Below, piece after piece: positions 1-10,501 of a stretch of DNA of 35,791 nucleotides (positions within the stretch are counted from its first letter, which is position 1; each line of letters begins with the position of its first letter). The stretch is from Desulfobacteraceae bacterium (GTDB taxonomy: Bacteria; Desulfobacterota; Desulfobacteria; Desulfobacterales; Desulfosalsimonadaceae), in NCBI GenBank assembly GCA_011390415.1, contig JAABSL010000022.1, positions 1 to 35,791 on the forward strand, written 5' to 3'. Under the pieces are notes generated by a model. It was given only the letters and a program-made list of their open reading frames with translations. It ran no database searches and was not told where the DNA came from. The position numbers were made by a program, and so were the translations under genes.

Positions 1-518
<518 letters not shown>

Positions 519-592
519 ATATGTCAAGTACCCTTTCGAGCACTCATTAATCCTGAAATTAACTTAGACCCAATTTTATTCGTCACTATTTA

Positions 593-606
593 GTTTTCAA
601 AGATCA
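593..606 (-). promoter_or_regulatory. boxA-like antitermination element in the rrn leader
   Basis: The minus strand reads TGATCTTTGAAAAC about 75 nt upstream of the 16S 5' end. It resembles the bacterial rRNA boxA core (TGCTCTTTAACA type), which recruits NusB/NusE so that polymerase resists Rho in the untranslated rRNA. Position and sequence fit; function is inferred from the family. Confidence 0.6.
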
Positions 607-732
607 AAGGCGTCATTAAAAAAAACTGTTGCCCTGAATTTACCTTAACTGAAAAAAATGATCAGTCAAGTTTTTTTCAAACGGTTGTTAATCAGAATTG
701 GAAATTGATTATGTGTGTTTGAGAAAGTGTAA

Positions 733-761
733 TTAATATAGAAAGAGAAACCCTTTGTCAA
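733..761 (-). promoter_or_regulatory. rRNA operon promoter
   Basis: On the minus strand a perfect -35 TTGACA (761-756) is followed after 17 nt by TATTAA (738-733), about 215 nt upstream of mature 16S. This is the best sigma70-type promoter in the 519-770 interval. A second possible -35 (TTGACT, 669-664) lies nearer the gene but lacks a convincing -10. The -35 begins only 9 nt after the tyrS stop codon and no terminator lies between, so the rRNA operon could also be read from the tyrS side. Confidence 0.75.
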
Positions 762-770
762 CAGGTTTTG

Positions 771-2066
771 TTACATTTTTATTTTTATTTTGTGAATTTT
801 TTTCTTGCCGGCTTTTAACAGGATTTCCTCATTTTCAATATCACCTGCGTCAATTATATAATCGATTGATTCAATACGATTTCCGTTCAGGTAAGCCCCG
901 CCCTGGGCAATCAGGCGACGGGCCGCACTGCCGGACTGGGCGAGCCCCACTTCATGATATAATTTAAATGCCGGGATGCCGGACTCGAATATAGCCATTT
1001 CAAACGTACTCTGAGGGGTTGTGTCGTCGGATATGCCGGCTCCCCTGGTGCGGCCTCTTGAAATGTCACTGGAGGGTAAAATCGAATCCGGTATGATCCG
1101 ATCCCCGAAATTGGCGGACGCACTGTGTTTGGCTTTCTGCGATTCCTCCTGACCGTGACATAATTTGGTGGCTTCATAGGCTAAAATGGATTTTGCACTG
1201 TTTAAATCAGCTCCTTCCAGGTTTTTAACTTCGCCAATCTCTTCCATGGGCAAAAAAGTAAACAAGGCCAAAAACCGGGCCACATCATTATCGTCCGTAT
1301 TTACCCAGAATTGATAATAATCATAAGGAGAAGTCCGTTCTGAATCCAGCCAGACAGCACCATTGGCTGTTTTTCCCATTTTAGCGCCCGTACTGGTAGT
1401 AATTAGCGGAAATGTGATACCGAATGCGGTCTGCTGCAGTTTTCGGCGCACCAGGTCGACTCCGGCCACAATATTGCCCCACTGGTCACTTCCCCCCATC
1501 TGCAGGCGGCAGCCGTGAGATTCAGCCAGTTTCATAAAATCATAGGCCTGAAGGAGCATGTAATTAAATTCAATAAAACTTAAGCCCTCATCCGATTCCA
1601 GCCGCAGTTTGTAGCTTTCGGCCTTTATCATCCGGTTGACTGAAAAAAAGCGGCCGATGTCCCTCAAAAAATCAATATACCCTAATCCGGTCAGCCAATC
1701 GGCGTTATCCACCATTTCGGCACTGTGATCTGAAAAATTGATAAAATTGGCCAATTGTTTTCGGATGCCGACTTTGTTAAATTCAACATCTTCTTTGGTG
1801 ATAAGCTTCCGCATTTCCGTTTTACCGCTGGGATCACCGATTAGACCTGTTCCGCCGCCGACAAGGGCAATGGGATGATGACCGTTTCGCTGCATATGGG
1901 CAAGAGACATAATGGGAACCAGGCTCCCCACGTGAAGACTGGCCGCGGTTGGATCAAAACCGATATAACACGACGCACTGCCGGCTTCCAGATACTCATG
2001 AAGCTCCTCTTCATGCGTCATATTTTCAATAAAACCGCGTTCCCGGAGTATATTAATCACATTCAT
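771..2066 (-). CDS. tyrS: Tyrosyl-tRNA synthetase
   Basis: Cytoplasmic class I aminoacyl-tRNA synthetase that charges tRNA-Tyr with tyrosine. The 431 residues match the usual TyrRS size. The HIGH-type motif is HVGS at residues 45-48 and the KMSKS-type loop is KMGKT near residue 230. The C-terminal 60 residues form an S4-like RNA-binding domain (SAARRLIAQGGAYLNG). Between the catalytic and S4 domains lies a Ser/Arg/Thr-rich stretch (DISRGRTRGAGISDD), probably a linker. I chose the ATG at 2066 because AGGA lies 10 nt upstream; an in-frame TTG at 2072 sits too close to that AGGA. The gene follows rny by 12 nt in the same direction, so the two are probably co-transcribed. It is directly followed by the rRNA promoter. 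Confidence 0.97.
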   Translation of the reverse strand: MNVINILRERGFIENMTHEEELHEYLEAGSASCYIGFDPTAASLHVGSLVPIMSLAHMQRNGHHPIALVGGGTGLIGDPSGKTEMRKLITKEDVEFNKVGIRKQLANFINFSDHSAEMVDNADWLTGLGYIDFLRDIGRFFSVNRMIKAESYKLRLESDEGLSFIEFNYMLLQAYDFMKLAESHGCRLQMGGSDQWGNIVAGVDLVRRKLQQTAFGITFPLITTSTGAKMGKTANGAVWLDSERTSPYDYYQFWVNTDDNDVARFLALFTFLPMEEIGEVKNLEGADLNSAKSILAYEATKLCHGQEESQKAKHSASANFGDRIIPDSILPSSDISRGRTRGAGISDDTTPQSTFEMAIFESGIPAFKLYHEVGLAQSGSAARRLIAQGGAYLNGNRIESIDYIIDAGDIENEEILLKAGKKKIHKIKIKM

Positions 2067-2078
2067 GTGCAACGATTC

Positions 2079-3641
2079 CTATTTGTTTGCGTATTCCACT
2101 GCCCGGGTCTCACGGATCACGGTCACTTTTATCTGGCCGGGGAATGTCAGCAATTCTTCAATTTTTTTAACAATATCCTTGCTCAGCATGGTTGATTCGT
2201 CATCCGAAAGCGATCCGCCATCCACAATGACCCGCAGCTCCCTGCCCGCCTGAATGGCATATGAATTGGAAACCCCCTTAAATCCATTGGCGATGGCTTC
2301 CAGTTCGTCCAGGCGTTTGATATAACTTTCCAGCAATTCTTTCCGGGCGCCGGGACGGGCACCGGAGAGACTGTCTGCCGCCTGCACCAGAAGGTCATAA
2401 ACACTTTCCGGTGGCACTGCTTCATGATGGGCGGCAATGGCATAAACCACCTTTGGGGATTCCCCGCATTTTTTGGCCAGTTTGGCCCCCAGGTCCGCAT
2501 GGGCGCCATCCACTTCATGATCAATCGCTTTTCCAATATCATGAAGCAGGCCCATCCGTTTGGCCAGTTTTACGTTCAGACCCAGTTCCGCCGCCATAAC
2601 GCCGCATAAAAAACCCACTTCAACGGAATGCTGCAACACATTTTGGGCATAACTGGTCCGGAATTTCAACCGGCCCAGTACCTTGATTAATTCATTGCTG
2701 ATCCCGTGAACCCCGAGATCAAATGCCGCCTGATCGCCGGCTTCCTTGATTTCGATTTCCACTTCTTCCGTGACTTTTTTAACAACATCCTCAATTCGGG
2801 CCGGATGAATGCGTCCGTCTTCAATTAACCGGATCAGGGACAGGCGGGCCACTTCCCGCCGGACCGGGTTGAACCCCGAGAGAATAACCGCTTCCGGTGT
2901 ATCATCGATAATCAAGTCAATGCCGGTGGCGGCTTCCAGCGCCCGAATATTTCTGCCTTCACGGCCGATGATGCGGCCTTTCATTTCATCATCCGGAAGC
3001 TGAACAACAGATACAGTACGTTCAGCAACAAAATCACCCGCATAGCGCTGCATGGCGGTGGCCATAATCTTTTTGGCTTCCTTGTCCGCATTCTCTTTCG
3101 CTTCTGCTGTGATCCGTTTAACAATTTTTGCCGCGTCGTGCCGGGCTTCATTTTCCATGGACTGAATCAGCAGTTCTTTTGCCCCCTCCGCCGTGAGTCC
3201 GGATATCGTTTCCAGCTGCTGTTTCTGAGTTTCAATTAACTCTTGATAATTCTTTTCCATGGCAGACAGTTTACTGTCTCTTTTATTAAGTTCCTTTTCC
3301 TTGCGAAAGACTTCCTTTTGCTGAAGTTCCACCTGTTCATTTTTTTTCTCTATGTTTTCTTCTTTTTGCTGTAACCGGTTTTCAAGTTTTTTCAATTCAG
3401 CCCGGGCTTCAACCGTCTCGGCATCAAAATCGCTTTTCATTTTGAAAAGGCGGTCTTTGGCCTCAAGCTGTGCTTCCTTTACAAGGGCTTCCGATTTACG
3501 CTCGGCGGACTCAACAATCATTCGGGCTTTATCATCCGCATCCTTCATCTTTTGCGAAACGATTCGCTCACGAAAGAAATAAGCGCCCACACACCCGCAT
3601 ATCGCGCCAATCATAATTAATAAAATATATGTTCCATCCAT
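2079..3641 (-). CDS. rny: Ribonuclease Y
   Basis: Membrane-anchored endoribonuclease that starts decay of many mRNAs. The 520-residue protein shows the family layout: one N-terminal membrane helix (about 4-22), a long charged coiled coil (about 25-200), a KH RNA-binding domain with [15 protein letters not shown] at 222-236, and an HD phosphohydrolase domain with the metal-binding His-Asp pair at 367-368 (LLHDIGK) plus AHHEAVP near 404. The start is supported by AGGAGAG ending 5 nt before the ATG. It lies downstream of the 6S RNA gene and upstream of tyrS. The stretch between rny and the 6S gene (3642-3792) is AT-rich with a possible -10 TATAAT at 3668-3663 but no good -35, so read-through from the 6S promoter is possible. 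Confidence 0.97.
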   Translation of the reverse strand: MDGTYILLIMIGAICGCVGAYFFRERIVSQKMKDADDKARMIVESAERKSEALVKEAQLEAKDRLFKMKSDFDAETVEARAELKKLENRLQQKEENIEKKNEQVELQQKEVFRKEKELNKRDSKLSAMEKNYQELIETQKQQLETISGLTAEGAKELLIQSMENEARHDAAKIVKRITAEAKENADKEAKKIMATAMQRYAGDFVAERTVSVVQLPDDEMKGRIIGREGRNIRALEAATGIDLIIDDTPEAVILSGFNPVRREVARLSLIRLIEDGRIHPARIEDVVKKVTEEVEIEIKEAGDQAAFDLGVHGISNELIKVLGRLKFRTSYAQNVLQHSVEVGFLCGVMAAELGLNVKLAKRMGLLHDIGKAIDHEVDGAHADLGAKLAKKCGESPKVVYAIAAHHEAVPPESVYDLLVQAADSLSGARPGARKELLESYIKRLDELEAIANGFKGVSNSYAIQAGRELRVIVDGGSLSDDESTMLSKDIVKKIEELLTFPGQIKVTVIRETRAVEYANK

Positions 3642-3792
3642 TCATTCTCTCCTGCATATGTTATTATAGATATAACTATAAAGATAAGACGACAATGAGA
3701 TATAAACAAAAAAATTGATTTGGGTAAAAGGCTGGAAAGATGAAGTAAATTTAAACAATGGAGGGACGACCGCTGTTGCCGGGAAAAAGCAA

Positions 3793-3982
3793 CCGCTGAT
3801 GAAATGAATACCCCCGCCCGAAGCCGTGTTGGATAAACCTTGAACCTGACCGTCAAGGTGGGCGCCCTATAGCTTCTTTAGGCTTTTCCGTACAAGCGGA
3901 ACTTGCTCACCAAAACCAGTGAAGGCTCCCTTAATGTTAGTGTTGGGTCAAGGGACATAATCCAATCACGAAAACAGCAGGG
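3793..3982 (-). ncRNA. ssrS: 6S RNA
   Basis: The minus strand carries landmarks of bacterial 6S RNA in the right order: GTCCCTTGACCC on the 5' side, then GGTGAGCA, GGAAAAGCCTAAA, and CACCTTGA followed by the TCAGGTTCAAGG hairpin arm. E. coli 6S has GGUGAGCAUGCUCGG, AAGCCUUAAAA and CACCUUGAAcc...GGUUCAAGG at matching places. CTGCTG (3980-3975) can pair with CAGCGG (3798-3793) to close the rod, giving about 188 nt, close to the E. coli length of 184. 6S RNA mimics an open promoter and sequesters sigma70 RNA polymerase in stationary phase. The position just after zapA matches the widespread zapA-ssrS linkage in Proteobacteria. The ends are estimates to within roughly 10 nt. Confidence 0.9.
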
Positions 3983-3989
3983 GTAAAAC

Positions 3990-3995
3990 ATCATA
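3990..3995 (-). promoter_or_regulatory. -10 element for 6S RNA
   Basis: TATGAT on the minus strand lies 7 nt before the predicted 6S 5' end at about 3982, which is correct -10 spacing. No good -35 is visible at 16-18 nt upstream, so this element is only moderately supported. Confidence 0.45.
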
Positions 3996-4071
3996 TCAAT
4001 TTATTCGTTACCAAGATATCGCGTGAGAGCAATCCTAATATTTTCAAAAACTTCGGCAAAACAGGAAAAAC

Positions 4072-4359
4072 TTATCGCTTGTCAATCATTTCATCCAGTT
4101 TCAGTGTCCGGGATGAAACAGTCTCTAAAAAATCAGAATGACTGTTGGTCAACTCAATATATTGTTTGGATATATTTAATGCAGTCATGACAACTATGGC
4201 TAATTTGTTGGTTTTTAATGCGTGGGGAGGAAACTGTTCTTCAACTTTGTGGAGTTCACTCATTAAATAGGATAAGATCTCTTTTAAATTTTTACGGTTT
4301 TCTTCGGACTTAAACTTAAAAGTCTCCCCCAGAAGTTCAATCTTTATTACCTGCTCCAC
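4072..4359 (-). CDS. zapA: Cell division protein ZapA
   Basis: Small cytoplasmic protein that binds FtsZ and bundles its filaments at the division site. The 95 residues match the family: an N-terminal beta segment (VIKIELLGETFKFKSEEN), then LSYLMSELHKVEEQFPPHALKTNKLAIVVMTALNISKQY, the conserved dimerisation core, and a C-terminal helix. The start codon is GTG at 4359; no in-frame ATG exists nearby and the Shine-Dalgarno is poor (GGGGGAAG lies about 15 nt away), so translation may depend on zapB 36 nt upstream. 6S RNA follows about 90 nt downstream. Confidence 0.93.
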   Translation of the reverse strand: MEQVIKIELLGETFKFKSEENRKNLKEILSYLMSELHKVEEQFPPHALKTNKLAIVVMTALNISKQYIELTNSHSDFLETVSSRTLKLDEMIDKR

Positions 4360-4395
4360 GGATTTATTACCACTTCCCCCACCGGAAAATTTGTT

Positions 4396-4644
4396 TTACC
4401 CGGTTTTATTATCATTAATATTGTTAAGTTTTGCCAAAATGCTGTCTACCTTAGAACGAATCAATGCCTTTTGTTCCGAATGTTTATTTTCTACTTCAAC
4501 TTTGTTTTTAAGCTCAGCCTCCAGGCCTTTTACTTTGTCGGAAAGTTCCAAGTTTAAATTTTCAAGAGCGTTACACCGCTTAATTAAATTTCCAACCTTT
4601 TGTTCAATTTGATCAAATTGGAGCATTACATTATCGTTATCCAA
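4396..4644 (-). CDS. zapB: ZapB-like cell division coiled-coil protein
   Basis: An 82-residue, almost wholly helical coiled-coil protein. Heptad-like leucines and charged residues run through DQIEQKVGNLIKRCNALEN and SDKVKGLEAELKNKVEVEN. Size, coiled-coil character and position directly upstream of zapA point to ZapB, which binds ZapA and links the FtsZ ring to the chromosome terminus in enterobacteria. The start is TTG at 4644, supported by GAGG 6 nt upstream. The call rests on context as much as sequence, because short coiled coils have weak signatures. Confidence 0.75.
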   Translation of the reverse strand: MDNDNVMLQFDQIEQKVGNLIKRCNALENLNLELSDKVKGLEAELKNKVEVENKHSEQKALIRSKVDSILAKLNNINDNKTG

Positions 4645-4668
4645 TTTTTACCTCACTTATTTGATTTA

Positions 4669-4698
4669 GTTATAATATTTGCAACGTTTTAAAGTCAA
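4669..4698 (-). promoter_or_regulatory. Likely promoter of zapB-zapA
   Basis: Minus strand: -35 TTGACT (4698-4693), 18-nt spacer, -10 TATAAC (4674-4669), about 25 nt upstream of the zapB TTG start and just after the glmU-domain stop codon. Both hexamers are one base off consensus. Confidence 0.6.
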
Positions 4699-4705
4699 GA
4701 TATTT

Positions 4706-5461
4706 TCATGATCCCGTCAGTATGGATTCTATATTCCGCAATTCGTCAAGGGTATTTACGCCCATCACTTCTGTTGGCTCATCACAGATTTTTAATCCGA
4801 TTTTTTTGTGAGACTGACTGGCAATTTGCACAATGTCCGTCAAATAAATCTCATTTTGATTATTGTCAGCAGTCACCTCAGACAATGCCTGTCCCAGAAA
4901 ATTTTTATTAACACAATATATGCCGGAATTCACAGTATTTATTTTTTTTTCTGATTCATCAGCATCTCTTTCTTCCACAATTTTTTCAATGCCGTTGGGC
5001 CCGCTTTCCACCAGCCGGCCGTATCCAAAAGGATTTTCAAGACAAACGCCTAAAACGGTCACTGCATTTTCAGAATGTATATGGTCTTCGATGAGATCCA
5101 GAATCGTCGCGTGCCGGATCAACGGAACATCTCCGGATAATATGACAACATGCCCGCAGTCTTCTGATAAATGCGGCAATGCGCACAAAACCGCATGCCC
5201 GGTACCTTTTTGCTCATTTTGCAATGCAAATTTAACATCTGCATTTTCAGAAACCACTTCTTTGACTCTTTTGGCCTCATGCCCCACCACCACAATAATA
5301 TCTTTTCCTTCAACTTTTGCGGCTGTTTCAACAACATGCAGGATTAACGGCCGGCCGGAAAGAAGATGCAGCACTTTTGCCTTATCTGACTTCATGCGGG
5401 TTCCCTTGCCTGCGGCCAGGATAATAATTCCAATCGTGTCATTTACGTTTTTCATCATCAT
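4706..5461 (-). CDS. Stand-alone GlmU-type UDP-GlcNAc pyrophosphorylase domain
   Basis: Nucleotidyltransferase expected to make UDP-N-acetylglucosamine from GlcNAc-1-phosphate and UTP, the start of peptidoglycan and LPS synthesis. The fold signature is LAAGKGTRMKSDKAKVLH near the N terminus, followed by GlmU landmarks NEQKGTGHAV, LSGDVPLI, GYGRLVE, VNSGIY, NQNEIYLTDIV and VMGVNTLDEL. Normal bifunctional GlmU has about 455 residues with a C-terminal left-handed beta-helix acetyltransferase; this protein stops at 251, exactly after the pyrophosphorylase domain, and nothing nearby encodes the missing half. Three ATG codons occur in a row (5461, 5458, 5455) behind GGTAGAAG; the third has the best spacing. 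A possible promoter (TTGCCT-17-TAATTT) overlaps the preceding terminator. Confidence 0.9.
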   Translation of the reverse strand: MMMKNVNDTIGIIILAAGKGTRMKSDKAKVLHLLSGRPLILHVVETAAKVEGKDIIVVVGHEAKRVKEVVSENADVKFALQNEQKGTGHAVLCALPHLSEDCGHVVILSGDVPLIRHATILDLIEDHIHSENAVTVLGVCLENPFGYGRLVESGPNGIEKIVEERDADESEKKINTVNSGIYCVNKNFLGQALSEVTADNNQNEIYLTDIVQIASQSHKKIGLKICDEPTEVMGVNTLDELRNIESILTGS

Positions 5462-5491
5462 CTTCTACCAGAAAAATTATTTAAATTTCAT

Positions 5492-5528
5492 AAAAAAAGG
5501 CAAATCAAATCATGATTTGCCTTTTATT
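5492..5528 (-). terminator. Intrinsic terminator of the atp operon
   Basis: Perfect 12-bp inverted repeat (5496-5507 with 5513-5524) around a 5-nt loop, with A/T runs on both sides. On the minus strand the stem is followed by seven U residues, so it should end the atpC transcript about 60 nt after its stop codon. It could work in both directions. Confidence 0.9.
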
Positions 5529-5585
5529 TATGATCAGATATTGCCAAAAGAGAAATTCGGCAACCTGCAAATGGTGTTAAATATC

Positions 5586-6002
5586 TTACATGCCCTTGGT
5601 TTCAGCAATTCGAATTCTTTCAATGGCACGGTACATCGCAGCTTTGGCTCGCTCAAAACTTATATTCTCAGCTTTTTCCTCAGCCAGGCGCTGCTGGGCG
5701 CGTTCCAATGCCGCACGTGCCCGATCGATATCAATATCCCGTCTTCTTTCAGCGGACTCCGCTAAAATAGTCACCCGATCCGGAAGCGCTTCCGAAAAAC
5801 CCCCACTAACAAAAATTGTTCTTTCTTTGCCGGAGCTGTCTTTATAATTAATTCTGCCGGGTTTCAGTGATGTTAAAAAGGGGGTATGACCGCTTAACAC
5901 GCCAAATTCACCGAGCGTTCCGGGCGCCATAACTATTTCAACATCTTCGCTGACAACATATTTTACCGGGGTTACGACTTCTAATTTTAATAATCCAGCC
6001 AT
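5586..6002 (-). CDS. atpC: F1 ATP synthase epsilon subunit
   Basis: Central-stalk subunit of the F1 motor that links gamma to the c-ring and restrains ATP hydrolysis. The 138 residues show the N-terminal beta-sandwich (LKLEVVTPVKYVVSEDVEIV, GEFGVLSGHTPFLTSLKPG, VSGGFSEALPDRVTILAESA) and a C-terminal helical hairpin (residues about 88-138, DIDIDRARAALERAQQRL). It is the last gene of the operon, 20 nt after atpD, and is followed by a strong terminator. GGGGAAA precedes the ATG at good spacing. Confidence 0.97.
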   Translation of the reverse strand: MAGLLKLEVVTPVKYVVSEDVEIVMAPGTLGEFGVLSGHTPFLTSLKPGRINYKDSSGKERTIFVSGGFSEALPDRVTILAESAERRRDIDIDRARAALERAQQRLAEEKAENISFERAKAAMYRAIERIRIAETKGM

Positions 6003-6022
6003 GAGTTTCCCCTACCTTTATA

Positions 6023-7447
<1,425 letters not shown>

Positions 7448-7483
7448 CTAAAAGACTATATAATGCAAATATTGTTTTGCGGG

Positions 7484-8374
7484 TTATCCCTTCAGTGCTT
7501 CGGCGCCGCCGATAATATCCATCAGCTCCATTGTAATTGCCGCCTGGCGGGCTTTATTGTATGCCAGTGTCAGATTCTCGATCATATCGTTACATGCCTT
7601 GGTCGCATTGTCCATTGCCTTCATGCGCGCCGCATGTTCACTGGTCGATGTCTCAAGCAATGCATTGAAAATCTGAATAAAAACATTTTTCGGGAGCATT
7701 TCATTTAATAATTCGTTGGGTGAGGGTTCAATAATATGCTCCGCCAGATAGGGTTGATCTTCATCCGTATCCGTTTCAGCTGTTTCAATGATCGGGATCG
7801 GCAACAGCTTTTTGATGACCGGCGGCTGTGCCGCAATTCCCTGAAAAGTGGCATAGACGACATAAACCTCATCAAAGCTGCCGTCCAAGAACCCGTCAAT
7901 TAACTCCTGACCGGATGTGGACGCCACATTAAAACCGAATTTACCGCCCACAACGTTCAGATATTGATTGGTGATCTGGAGCTTGTTGTTGCGGCACCGG
8001 TCACGGCCTTTTTTCCCGAAATTGGTGAATGAGACATCAATTCCCTGGCTCACCTTTTCATTCATCAATTCTTCGGCAGCTTCCATCAGATTTACATTAA
8101 ATCCCCCGCAAAGACCGCGGTCAGAGGTCATTAAAACAATATTCACACTGTTAACTTCATTACGGGGAGTTAACAGGGGACTTGCGTTGCCTCCTGCCTT
8201 GTCGGCAATATTTCCCAGTACTTCGGAAAATTTTTCCGCATAGGGCCGAAACGCTTCCATTGCAGTCTGGGCACCGCGTAACCGGGACGTTGCCACCATA
8301 TTCATGGCTTTTGTAATCTGCCGGGTCTTTTTAACGCTGGATATTTTTTGTTGTACTTCTTTTAGTGATGCCAT
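7484..8374 (-). CDS. atpG: F1 ATP synthase gamma subunit
   Basis: Rotor shaft of F1. The 296 residues begin with the conserved N-terminal helix (SLKEVQQKISSVKKTRQITKAMNMVATSRLR), include DRGLCGGFNVNL in the middle, and end with the C-terminal helix (DNATKACNDMIENLTLAYNKARQAAITMELMDIIGGAEAL). AAGGGCAG precedes the ATG. It is separated from atpA by 58 nt, the widest gap in the operon, in which no terminator is seen. Confidence 0.98.
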   Translation of the reverse strand: MASLKEVQQKISSVKKTRQITKAMNMVATSRLRGAQTAMEAFRPYAEKFSEVLGNIADKAGGNASPLLTPRNEVNSVNIVLMTSDRGLCGGFNVNLMEAAEELMNEKVSQGIDVSFTNFGKKGRDRCRNNKLQITNQYLNVVGGKFGFNVASTSGQELIDGFLDGSFDEVYVVYATFQGIAAQPPVIKKLLPIPIIETAETDTDEDQPYLAEHIIEPSPNELLNEMLPKNVFIQIFNALLETSTSEHAARMKAMDNATKACNDMIENLTLAYNKARQAAITMELMDIIGGAEALKG

Positions 8375-8432
8375 ATATTTACTGCCCTTATCAGCATAAT
8401 TTATTCAATGTTAGGTATGAAACCATCAACAA

Positions 8433-9950
8433 TTACTTGATGGTGTCCTTGAACTCGTCACCATACTCGGTCAGTGCTTTGTTCAATAACGCTTCCATAT
8501 CATCTGATATCTTTTTCTCATCTGCAATACCGGAAAAAATCTGCGGGTACCGGCTTTCAATGAACTGGTAGAGTCCGGCTTCATATTTGGCCAGAACCGT
8601 CAACGGCAGTGCATCCAGATATCCCTGGGTGCCGGCAAACATGATTGCAACCTGTTTTTCAAGCGGAAGCGGCTGGTACTGGGGCTGCTTCAGGATTTCA
8701 ACCAGGCGTGCACCACGGGTCAGCTGTTTCTGAGTCGACGCATCGAGATCCGAGCCGAACGCGGCAAATGATTCCAGTTCCCGGTACTGAGCAAGATCCA
8801 GTCGAAGGGTACCGGCCACCTGCTTCATGGCTTTTTCCTGGGCAGCGCCGCCGACGCGGGAAACGGAAAGGCCGACGTTGATGGCAGGACGAACACCGGC
8901 AAAAAACAGGCTGGGCTCAAGATAAATCTGACCGTCAGTAATAGAAATAACGTTTGTCGGAATAAAAGCGGAAACGTCACCGGCCTGGGTTTCGATAATC
9001 GGCAGTGCGGTTAATGATCCGGCGCCAAGCTCGTCATTTAACTTAGCGGATCGTTCAAGCAGACGTGAATGGTTATAGAAAATATCTCCGGGGAATGCTT
9101 CGCGTCCCGGCGGCCGGCGCAGGAGCAGTGAGACCTGGCGATAAGCGACCGCCTGTTTGGAAAGGTCATCATAGACAATCAAGGCGTGTTTTCCGTTGTC
9201 ACGGAAAAATTCGCCCATTGATGTTCCGGCATACGGCGCAAGATACTGCTGAGCAGCCGGGTCACTGGCACAGGCGGCGATGACGGTGGTGTATTCCATG
9301 GCACCGTGTTTTTCCAGAACTGAGATCACCTGGGCAACGGTTGATTTTTTCTGGCCGCAGGCAACATAAATACAGTAAATATCCGTATTTTTCTGAGCCA
9401 GAATGGCATCTACCGCAACCGCGGTTTTGCCGATCTGACGGTCACCGATGATCAGCTCGCGCTGTCCGCGTCCGACAGGTGTCATTCCGTCAACCGCTTT
9501 AAGACCGGTATAACAGGGTTCATGAACACTCTTACGTGCGATAACACCGGGGGCGACCATTTCGATACGTCTGGTTTCCGTCGCTTCAACCGGTCCCTTG
9601 CCATCCAGAGGCTGGCCCGCTGCATCCAGAACACGTCCCAAAACGGCATCGCCAACGGGAACTTCTGCAATCCGGCCGGTTCGTTTGACGATATCCCCTT
9701 CTTTGATGTGGATATCCTCGCCCAGAATAGCAACGCCCACGTTGTCTTCTTCAAGGTTCAATGCAAGCCCGAGAATACCACCAGGAAATTCAACGAGTTC
9801 CAATGCCTGAACTTTTTCAAGGCCATAAACACGGGCAATCCCATCACCGATTGACAAGACGGTACCGGTTTCACTAAGTTCGATTTTCTTGTCAAAATCC
9901 TGAATCTGATCTTTAATAATCTGACTTATTTCTTCGGCTTTAATTTCCAT
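8433..9950 (-). CDS. atpA: F1 ATP synthase alpha subunit
   Basis: Non-catalytic nucleotide-binding subunit of the F1 hexamer. The 505 residues carry the P-loop GDRQIGKT near residue 170, the N-terminal beta barrel with [20 protein letters not shown], and the alpha-subunit signature [17 protein letters not shown]. Its ATG overlaps the atpH stop codon by one base (TAATG), which favours coupled translation. Length and order match typical F-type operons. Confidence 0.99.
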   Translation of the reverse strand: MEIKAEEISQIIKDQIQDFDKKIELSETGTVLSIGDGIARVYGLEKVQALELVEFPGGILGLALNLEEDNVGVAILGEDIHIKEGDIVKRTGRIAEVPVGDAVLGRVLDAAGQPLDGKGPVEATETRRIEMVAPGVIARKSVHEPCYTGLKAVDGMTPVGRGQRELIIGDRQIGKTAVAVDAILAQKNTDIYCIYVACGQKKSTVAQVISVLEKHGAMEYTTVIAACASDPAAQQYLAPYAGTSMGEFFRDNGKHALIVYDDLSKQAVAYRQVSLLLRRPPGREAFPGDIFYNHSRLLERSAKLNDELGAGSLTALPIIETQAGDVSAFIPTNVISITDGQIYLEPSLFFAGVRPAINVGLSVSRVGGAAQEKAMKQVAGTLRLDLAQYRELESFAAFGSDLDASTQKQLTRGARLVEILKQPQYQPLPLEKQVAIMFAGTQGYLDALPLTVLAKYEAGLYQFIESRYPQIFSGIADEKKISDDMEALLNKALTEYGDEFKDTIK

Positions 9951-10501
9951 TAGACACTCTCACCCCTTTTTAATGATTCTCTCATATTTTGTAATTGTGT
10001 TTTGATGCTTCCATCCAACACAAGGTCTCCTATTCTGGTTACGATCCCGCCAATGAGACTGATATCTGTTTTCGCTTCCAGCGAAACACTTTTACCGGTC
10101 ATTTCGGACAGAGATTTACGAATCTGTTCCAGTGTTTCTTCCGTCAGGTCGGTTGCCGTGGTCAGGTCCGCCCGGACAATACCTTTCAGTTCGTCGGCAA
10201 AAACGCTGTAATTTGCGGTAACATCACGCAAAAAATTGATCCTTGCTTTATCAAACAGCAATAAAACAAATGATTTTATAACTTTAGATAACTCAAGCTT
10301 ATCAATCACAGCTACCAATACATTTCGACGGCTTGCTGCATTATATAAAGGATTGCTGACTGCCTGCTCCAGCATCGATTCTTTATCCAGCAGGGCGACA
10401 ATTGTTTCCAGTTCCTGCCTGTATGTCTCTGCATTGCCGTCTTCTTTACCAATCAAAATCAATGCTTTCGCATATCGTCTTGCAATAGCTGAAGTTCTCA
10501 C
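9950..10501 (-). CDS. atpH: F1 ATP synthase delta subunit
   Basis: Peripheral-stalk connector between the top of F1 and the b/b' stalk. The 183 residues start with the typical helical domain ([28 protein letters not shown]) and end with the C-terminal [24 protein letters not shown], the diagnostic delta/OSCP tail. Translation begins at GTG (10501), overlapping the last codons of atpF (GTGA), so the pair is probably translationally coupled. Confidence 0.97.
   Translation of the reverse strand: MRTSAIARRYAKALILIGKEDGNAETYRQELETIVALLDKESMLEQAVSNPLYNAASRRNVLVAVIDKLELSKVIKSFVLLLFDKARINFLRDVTANYSVFADELKGIVRADLTTATDLTEETLEQIRKSLSEMTGKSVSLEAKTDISLIGGIVTRIGDLVLDGSIKTQLQNMRESLKRGESV

Noticed and set aside
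4863-5765. Plus-strand open frame of 300 codons
   Set aside because: It is antisense to the GlmU domain gene, crosses a strong terminator and enters atpC antisense. It has no recognisable motif.
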